Assembly: GCA_026214975.1 (NCBI GenBank)
Contig: JAOBSW010000279.1
Span: 55,262 to 119,261 of the forward strand
DNA length: 64,000 nt
Reading direction: 5' to 3'
Source: Gentiana macrophylla
Lineage: Eukaryota; Streptophyta; Magnoliopsida; Gentianales; Gentianaceae
The notes under the pieces: generated by a model
Told to the model about the DNA's origin: nothing
The model's database searches: none
Seen by the model: the letters and a program-made list of their open reading frames with translations, nothing else
Program-made: the position numbers and the translations under genes
Part shown: in pieces, positions 56,561-64,000 of the stretch
Layout of the letters: every line of letters begins with the position of its first letter
Position numbering within the stretch: the stretch's first letter is position 1

Positions 56561-56930
56561 GTGTTTCGAATCGCAGCTGACCAATCCACAACATACATGT
56601 TTTGTTGTCTTCTTCTAGCCAACACAACTTGATCACCTCTTTCACTAATGAAAATACAGTGTTTTTGTCAAAAGTGACCTTGTAAACCCATGACACAAAA
56701 TTGTCCAAAGGCTCGTAAGATTGTAGTTCACTCCTTCCACATATGCAACATTCCCCGATTATTAATCCATTTTTCACAAGTGTGTCATATCCTCTTGTGT
56801 ATCCTCGTGTTCTTCTCGCCAAAATTCACTCATTGACCATCCTTTGCCACATAGCTTGACAAACAAGTGTTTATTTTTTGTCATGTGTCCGAACATCCAC
56901 CACAAAGTACTGCACACCCTACAAAACAAA
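56561..56930 (-). pseudogene. Family B copia protease region
   Basis: The open piece at 56556-56822 contains GYDTLVKNGLIIGECCICG and YKVTFDKNTVFSLVKEV, which correspond to the segment between the copia protease active site and the GAG-pre-integrase domain. The active-site D-S-G motif expected just upstream (near 56885-56920) is only partly readable. Protease would release the mature proteins from the polyprotein. Confidence 0.75.
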
Positions 56931-57500
56931 GTTAATGCATTTTAGGTACCTAAAACTATTTGGGTCCATAGTGGTCGCTGGCAAGCATGACCTCTTGGCA
57001 AATTTCCATAAGGTCTTCTCTAAAAGTGTCATAATTTTGTTCATACATGAATTCTACACATCCATAAGGTCTAACAATTGGTTGTGTAGGACTCACATAT
57101 GCTTTCCGGCCTTTTGGTATATAGTGTCATGCTTTGGAGTGATTTCTTTGTTAAGCACTAGGATAACCATAGGTTTGTCATCTCACAGGAACACTCGTAA
57201 TATGGAGTCCGTTGAGGTCTCTCACTGTAAGTCCTCACCGAGTCCTCTGCTGATTCCATTGCCGAGGTTTTACCCCAGCAAAGATGGTTATATATGTTGT
57301 TTCTAGCAAGCAAAGGTGAATATTCCAATCATCAATGTAGGAACAATCTACTCTTTCCCCTTAGATAAGTATCCCTAGAATGATTGACATTTTTAGGTTA
57401 AGGATTCTTATCCTGGAATATTTCGATTTTTACCTTTGTGTGGGCCCAAAGAGATTTGGTAGCAGTGTCCGCTTATCACAGTCTCAAGGTACAGCAAATT
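56931..57500. other. Decayed stretch between copia gag and protease
   Basis: No supported frame on the minus strand. The 142-residue + strand frame at 56878-57306 overlaps the protease region on the wrong strand, carries no domain, and is most likely a chance ORF. Confidence 0.5.
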
Positions 57501-59208
57501 CTATTTTTAGATTTGTTCTTTTTTAGGTGTTGTTGACCTTTTACTTCTTATTTTGCTTCCTTGAAGTCTTCTCAAGAGGCTTTACCGCTTCAAAGAACCT
57601 TTTGGGAGTTGGATCTTATGCAGCACAAACTTAGGACCACCTCAAAGCTAGTTCAAAGGACTCCACTCGATCCACTCTTATTAGATTGTTGAGTTCCAAA
57701 TCCAAGGCATGTTCTATCACCACAAGGCTTTCCATATTTGAATGCGTTGAAGGAACAAGATTGTTCAAACAGATTCAAGTAGCCTCATGAATGTACAAAT
57801 GCACTTATGTTGATTTCTGGCCCAACTTTTTCCTTACCCTTGAGAACTCTTAATTCATTTTTTAATCTTTCAACTTCGATTGAAGAGCTTTTTTCAGCCT
57901 TCAAAATCTCATAACCATATTGTATTATCCTTAGTTGATTAAGGATGGCATCCAAAGTTTCTTCATTGTCGTAATTTTTAGGATTTGAACCACAAGTTGA
58001 TTCACAATCACTTCAAACAGAGTGTTAATAGATATGCACTGTATACCTCCTCCTGCTTCATCCATATTTGCCATTAAAGCATAATCATCCATATCAAGAA
58101 TAAGTGCAGATCATCGATTCATTTCTTTTTCTCGATTCTACTTCATATCCTCGATTCATCTTCAAAGAACTATAGCTTTTTGCCGATCTTCTTTGTTGGC
58201 TTTTGCTTTTTCAAGAGGGTCCGACAATCAGTCTAAAATGTCCAGCTTTTGCAATTGAAGCAAAGATAATCGTGTTCCTTTTCTATTTTAATTGTGACAA
58301 ACAGTTTGAAGTGTCCTGTTTTGTGCAATGATAGCACAAGTAATCATTATCTTTCTTGATTCCTCCTTCTTCTTTTCACTAAATTTCTTTGTGAAATTCC
58401 TAGAGAACCTTTCCAGCTTTCATCATTCTCGATTTTCTTGCCCAAAGAGGGCAATTTGCTCTGCATCTCATCCAAGAGATCATCTGGGTGCTAATGTTTC
58501 TTCTGATGTGTAAAGAATAATGCAGAGTTTTTTATTCTTCTTTTTTCTGTCTCAGTTCAAGTTTCTTGTCAATTCATATGCCTTGAGATCTCAAAACAAT
58601 TTGAAGGTGTCCTCTTCATGTAAACTTCTCATTTCTTCTACGACATAGCTACCTTCATCTCGTGATACTTCTTTTGTGTAATGCTTCCAAGATTTTTGAA
58701 TTGATTTCTTCCTCGTGAGTACTTCATGCTCACTAGTGGTGATTTCATCCATGATTGCATTGAATCTTGACTCCATTTGTTCAATAGTTTCATTTGGTTT
58801 CATTTTGAACTCCCCAAACTTCTTCTTTGCCACACCGATCTTGCTTTTCTTGATAGCATCTGTTTCTTCACAGATTACTGCAACTTGTCCCAAAGTTCTT
58901 TTGTAGCCTTGCAATCTTTCACCTTCATGTACATATTGCTATCCAAGGTTCTATATATGATATCAATAGCAATATTGTTGAAGTTTACTCTTTTCTATCT
59001 TCAGCACTCCATTCCCTTTTGTCTTTGGAATGTAACCGAGTTTCATCTCCAATCAGCATCGACTTGGTGATCTCCAATGGTCCATTTGTCAAGAAATCCA
59101 TCATCTCATCATGTGTTGCAGCTAAATAAGCCTGCATACGACGCTTATACTCATCAAAATGATCTAAAGAACACATCAACATTGTTCTAGCATACCGTTG
59201 TTATCCAT
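57501..59208 (-). pseudogene. Family B copia Gag (broken frame)
   Basis: The probable start is the ATG at 59208 (MDNNGMLEQC, then a stop). The N-part at 58985-59182 has FDEYKRRMQAYLAATHDEMM. The core at 58591-58914 has KKSKIGVAKKKFGEFKMKPN and MESRFNAIMDEITT, the UBN2-type copia Gag domain. Degraded zinc-knuckle cysteines lie at about 58230-58345 (CFNCK- and CYHC-like). The C-part at 57660-58140 contains helical, lysine-rich sequence. Several indels and stops break it. A second copy of this region is at 60907-62428. Confidence 0.85.
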
Positions 59209-59280
59209 GATGCAAAGCTTTGATAATCGTAAACTTGAAAAAGTTTTCAAAGTATTTTCACAAGCACAATGTAAGCAATC

Positions 59281-59292
59281 GCTCGATACCAA
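59281..59292 (-). other. Primer binding site of family B element
   Basis: The minus strand reads TTGGTATCGAGC, adjacent to the LTR start at 59294; close to the plant iMet site. Confidence 0.85.
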
Positions 59293-59293
59293 T

Positions 59294-60906
59294 TGTTGGT
59301 CCCTTGAAAAGGCTTTGGCTAAGTTTGTAGGGGGTGAATAAACTTAACACTTAAAACTTTTGGAGTTAACAACTCAAAGAATTTCAACAAATCACCGATA
59401 GCTCAAGAGTCTCAATGACTATTGACTCCATCGAATTTGTTTGTTATAATATATTTAAATTAAGCCTTATTACTTGTTGTTAAAATATGATACTAAGTAT
59501 TGATACACAAAGAGTGTATGTGTGTGATTCACTTGCTAGTTCAAGAGGTTAATGTGCTAAATATACTAAATGCGTAAAGTAAGTAGGTGATTTTATAGTG
59601 GTTCCAGTGGTGTAATCCCGTCACCCACTCTTCTCCGTGATGCTGGAGGTAATTCACTGTAGATTTTGAGGTAGCAAGCTATAAAAATCCCTAAGTTGCT
59701 TGTCCTTCACAAGCACTCCAAAGTCTTCCCACTGGGTCCTTGAAGGGTAGGATTGCCTCTTCACCAAACCTCCACCAAAACAACAAATTCTTGACACCCA
59801 AAGATGCTTCACCTGCCTTCTACAGATTTTTTGTAAAAGAAAGCTTGAATCAAGTAAGTGATTCAGCCTTCACAGCTTTGATCAGATGATATGATCACAG
59901 CACTGGGGTCTTCAAGTGTAAACTTGATGTAGCTTGAAAGCAGATTACACTAGAAGAGTTTTATCGATCAAGAGCTTTATGCCTCGTAGGATCAAGCAGG
60001 TGTTTTGATCGATTTAAATTTGATAGCTCAAGATAGATCCTTAATTTTCCTCAATGTTCATCACTTGTATCTCAATTTTGAGTCCTCTATTTATAGGTAG
60101 AATTTGTGACTTATGTTTGAAAATTCAAACATAGCCGCTTTCGTGATTTTGTCCCATTGACTTGCTTTCGTCACTGCTCATAGTACTAACACCGCTGTAA
60201 TGCTTTTGTCGCCACCGGCCCATCCTTGACTTGTATTCAATGGATAAAGCTCGCTTCTTTCCAACGCCCCTTTAATCTTGACCATTGATTTGTTTGATAA
60301 AATCTTGAGGTTGTTAGCCGCCCTTATCCTTGTATTTTCCCAACGTAGCCTTTGATTAATTCAAATATGTGTTCAAGCAAGTTCCTCGTGATTGTAAGTC
60401 CGCTAAAATGCATATCACCACTGCTCTAAGTTTGTCTGTGTTTATAAAAACACTTCACCTGACTTTTATATATATAACTTTTTTATTGTGAAGTTAGATT
60501 ACACCATTTTGAATATAACTAAGTTCCAATCACTACTTAACTTGTAGGAACTTAGACCTTGTACACAAGGTATATGTAATCGCCTTACGCCATCATGCAT
60601 TTCCCTAAATTCGATTCCATATCCTTGACTTTAAACACTAAGTTTGATCCCTTAGCCTTCAATAATCGAGTTTGAGCCCTCACCTTCGCCTTTAGTGTGT
60701 TCCTATACTAGTCATCGACTCTAGGTACTCCCTATCGATATGGACAGTTCCACGATGAAAGTCACCGACCTTTTACAAAGGCTTGTTTCATCAAACCTAT
60801 GCAAGATCAAACTCTAATATGCCTATACATTTGATCTAGACATCTTTTGTCTTTGCTCTATAACAACCTAGTCCGACACTCATCACTAAAACTTAAAATA
60901 AGTCCA
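59294..60906 (-). repeat. 5' LTR of the family B copia element
   Basis: The + strand runs from TGTTGGTCCCTTGAAAAGG to AAATAAGTCCA (1613 bp). In its own orientation it starts TGGACTTATTTTAAGTTTTA. TATA box at 60088-60095 (minus). The right flank begins ATAGT, directly followed by gag-region sequence of another family B copy. Confidence 0.92.
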
Positions 60907-62529
60907 ATAGTAACCTTCCTAGATCCACTTTATTAGATTGTTGAGATCCAATTCCAAGGCCTGTTTCTATCACCATAAGGCTTTCCAGATTTGAATGCAG
61001 GGAGGAACAAGATTGTTCAAAGCAGATTCAAGAGCTTACCGAATGCACAGCAGATTTATGTTGATTCCGCCCAAACTCTTTTTCCTTTCCTTTGAGAATT
61101 TTAATTCATTTTTTAATCTTTCAACTTCGCTTGAAGAGCTTTTATGTACCTTTTAACAATCTCATAACCAGATTGTATTTCCTCACTTGATTAAGGATGG
61201 CATCCAAAGTTTCTTCATTGTCGTAATTTTTAGGATTTGAACCACAAGTTGATTTACAATCACTTTCAAGCAGGATCGCTTATAGATACTGCACTGTATA
61301 CCTCCTCTCGCTTCATCCATATCGCAATAAAGTGCAGATTACCGATTCATTTACCTTTCGATTCAACTTCATATCCTCGATTCATCTTCAAAGAACTATA
61401 GCTTTCTTGCCGATCTTCTTTGGTCGACTTTTTTCTTCAAAGAGGTCCGACAATCAGTCCGCAATGTTCTAGGCTTTTGCAATTAAGCAAAGATAATCAG
61501 TTCCTTTTCTCGCTTTAGCTCAAGATACAAGTTTGAAGTGTCCCGGTTCTCTGCATTGAAATCACAAGTAATCATTATCTTTCTTGGATTCCTCCTTCTT
61601 CTTTTCACTAGATTTCTTTGTGAAATTCCTGAAGAACCCTTCCATTTTTCATCATTCTGATCTTCTTTCTCAAGAGGGAAATTTGCTCTGCATCCATGCA
61701 GAGATCATCTTGAGCTCCCGATGTTTCTTTTTATGTGTGGTAGCCTCAAGTAGTTGTCTTGGCTCTTCCTTTGGGCCTCAAGTACAATTTTCATCAATTC
61801 ATAAGCCCAGAGATCTAAAAATAACTTGAAGGTATCCTCTTCAAGTAGACTTCTCATTTCTTCTATTGCAATCACCTTCATTTCCCAAACTTTTTTGCAG
61901 AGAGAGCTTCTAAGATTTTTGAGTTGATTTCTTCTTTGAGTATTTTACACTTTAGAGGGGTGAGTTCATCCATGATGGCACCGAATCTTCATTCCATTCG
62001 CTCAATGGTTTCATTTGGTTTCATTTTGAAATCTTGAACTTTTCTTTGCCACACTGATTTTGTTCTTCTTGATTGCACTGCCTTCACAAATTAATTGTAA
62101 CTTATCCCAAAGTTCCTTTGCGCCTTGCAATATTTCACTTTCATGTACATATTGCTATCCAAGGTCTCAGATATGATATCAATAGCAATATTGTTGAGGT
62201 TTGCTCTTTTTCTATCTTCAAAGATTCCATTTCTTTTGGTTTTGGGATATATTGAGTTTCGGGGCTTCCCACTGCTATCGACTTGGTGATCTCCAAAGTG
62301 GTCCATCACAAAGACATCCATCATCTCATCATGTGTTGCAGCTGAAAAGCCTCAGATACGACGCTTATACTCATCAAAATGATCTAAAGAACACATCAAC
62401 ATTGTTCTAGTATATCGTTGTTATCCATGATGCAAAGCTTTGAAAATCATGTTTGAAAAAGTTTTCAAAGTATTTTCACAAGCACAACAAGTAGATTAGT
62501 TCGCAATGTAAGACCGCTTCGATACCAAT
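60907..62529 (-). pseudogene. Second copy of the family B gag region
   Basis: It aligns along its length with 57650-59293: the same TTAGATTGTTGAG, AAGGCTTTCCA and GGCATCCAAAGTTTCTTC blocks, and gag fragments. Its start is the ATG at 62428, and its primer site (TGGTATCGAAGC on the minus strand, about 62516-62527) lies before the LTR at 62530. It is more degraded than the first copy. It stops at 60907, where LTR 59294-60906 begins, so either the other element inserted into it or the two are a tandem array. Confidence 0.85.
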
Positions 62530-64000
62530 TGTTGGTCCCTTGAAAAGGCCTTGGTTAAGTTTAGTAGAGGGGGTGAATAAACTTAACACTTAAAACTTTT
62601 GGAGTTAACAAACTCAAGAAGTTCAAGAGCTCATTGATCGCCAAGAGTCTGGGCCGACCTTTCAAAGAGTCTCACGACAAATATGTAGTTCACTGACTAT
62701 TGATTTTACTGACTTTGTTGCAAATGAATATATTCAAGTTAAGTTTTATTACTTGTTGTCAAAATATGATACCAAGTATTAGATACTCATGAAGTTGTAA
62801 GGTGTGATTCAGCTTGCTAGTTTGAGATTGATGTGCTTAATATACTAAATGCGTAAAGTAAGTAGGCAATTTTATAGTGGTTCCGTGTGGTAATCATCTC
62901 ACCACTCTTCTCCCGTGATGTTGGAGGTAATTCACTGTAGAGATCTTTCAAAGTTGCTGCGCATACAAAATCCCTAAGTTGTCTGGTCCTTCACCAATAA
63001 CTATGGCTTCACAAATCGAACACTTGAAATAGGTAGGATTATCGGGCTCCAAAGTATTCCACTCGGGTCCTTGAAGGGTAGGATTGCCTCTTCACCACTC
63101 TCCACCAAAAACAAAGCCCTTGACACCAAAGATGCTCCACTGCTTTCAAGAAGTTTCTTGTAAAAGAAAGTTTGAATCAAGTAAGTGATTCAACTTTTCA
63201 CAGCCTTTGATCTGTGATGAAATGATCAAGATCTTGGAATCTTCAAGTGTGTATACTTGATGTAACTTGATAGCAAAGTTACACTTGAAGAATTAATTAG
63301 ATCGTAGCTTTCACTTCAAGAATGTCACAGGTGATTTCCTTGATAAGAACTGATAGCTTAGGATTGATTGTTGTTTTTCATCAATTTTCATCCCATGTTT
63401 TCAGATCGTGGTCTTCTATTTATAGGTGAGAATCCTTGTGACTTATGTTTGAAATTCAAAACATAGACGCTTTCAGATTTGTACCCATCTTGACTTGCAT
63501 TCTCGTCCCTCAGACATAGTACTAACACTCACATTGGCTTTTTTGACAGCCTGATCTGCTCCACCTTTTGACTGTATCCATTGGATAAAGCTCAATCTTT
63601 CCAATGTCCCTAATTTTAACCTTGATTTGTTGACAAAATCAAGACTTGTTATTTGTCCTTATCCTTGTAATCTTCCAATGTAACCTTTGATTAAATCGGA
63701 ATATACATTCAAAGCAGGTTCCTCGTAATGTAAGTCTCATTAAATACTTGTCGTCACCGATCAAGCTTATCGTGTTTAAAACACTTCACCTGATCGCCTT
63801 TTATCTAACTTTTTAATTGTGGGAAGTTAGATTACACCAATTTGAACATAACTAAGTTCCAATCACCACTTGACAAGTGGAACTTAGACTTGTACATAAC
63901 AGCGTATATGTAATCGGCTTAGGTCATCATGCATTTCCCAAATTCTGATTCCAGTATCCTTGACTTTAAACACTAAGTTTGATCCCTTAGCCTTCAATAA
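62530..64000 (-). repeat. 5' LTR of the outer family B element, cut by the window edge
   Basis: It starts TGTTGGTCCCTTGAAAAGG. Homologous to 59294-60906 over 1471 bp and running off the window. TATA box at 63417-63424 (minus). It is the most diverged of the three long family B LTRs. Confidence 0.9.

Noticed and set aside
56878..57306. 142-residue + strand frame
   Set aside because: It lies opposite the copia protease region and the decayed stretch beside it, has no recognisable domain, and the minus strand matches copia protein motifs.

Overview
The window looks like nuclear DNA of a flowering plant, most likely a eudicot. It is a block of nested transposable elements with no host gene that I can support. 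The evidence is the set of element families: a chromodomain Ty3/gypsy element, an Athila-type gypsy element with a tRNA-Asp-like primer site, several Ty1/copia families with tRNA-iMet primer sites, and a CACTA (En/Spm) DNA transposon with its tnp2/tnpA gene pair and introns. Almost every coding region is broken by frameshifts or stops, so this is probably heterochromatic sequence.

Layout. 1-2472 is AT-rich sequence without a recognisable gene. 2473-11555 is a stack of truncated LTR elements: a chromovirus LTR (2615-4960), LTR 'D' (about 5062-6916), LTR 'C' (6942-8341, + strand) and LTR 'E' (9368-11555, with long TA microsatellites). 11556-12541 and 21856-22178 are the two halves of an older locus rich in GATGCAGTGACC-like minisatellite. 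It was split by a complete chromovirus (12542-21850, minus strand) with a perfect 5-bp target duplication, CAACA. 22179-28711 is a CACTA transposon whose right end was cut off by an LTR of family C (28712-30121). That LTR is followed by 1.3 kb of its internal region (30122-31393), which holds a degenerate charged coiled-coil reading frame.

31394-37282 is an LTR element of family 'A'. Its internal region lacks pol and carries only unrecognised reading frames. Its second LTR is cut just upstream of the TATA box by an Athila-type element (37284-47877, minus). On the far side of that element the flank is an LTR end of a different family, 'B' (47878-48319). A second family A copy in minus orientation follows (48320-52369). 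52370-64000 is a nested or tandem set of family B copia elements in minus orientation. One has gag, protease, integrase and RNase H, but its reverse transcriptase is missing and an LTR lies in its place. A second gag copy and a fourth family B LTR run off the right edge.

How the parts work together. The chromovirus would encode Gag, protease, RT, RNase H, integrase and a C-terminal chromodomain that targets heterochromatin. The Athila and family B copia elements encode the same basic functions. Family A makes no visible pol product and, if it ever moved, would have depended on enzymes from another element. LTR families A, B and C share the same end and primer-site design, which fits one related copia group supplying the machinery. 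The CACTA element pairs a Tnp2 transposase with a TnpA-like protein that would bind the subterminal repeats at 22.2-22.7 kb. The strongest candidate for something little described is family A, with an ORF domain conserved between two diverged copies. The hybrid flanks of the Athila element and the tandem family B array are also worth checking.
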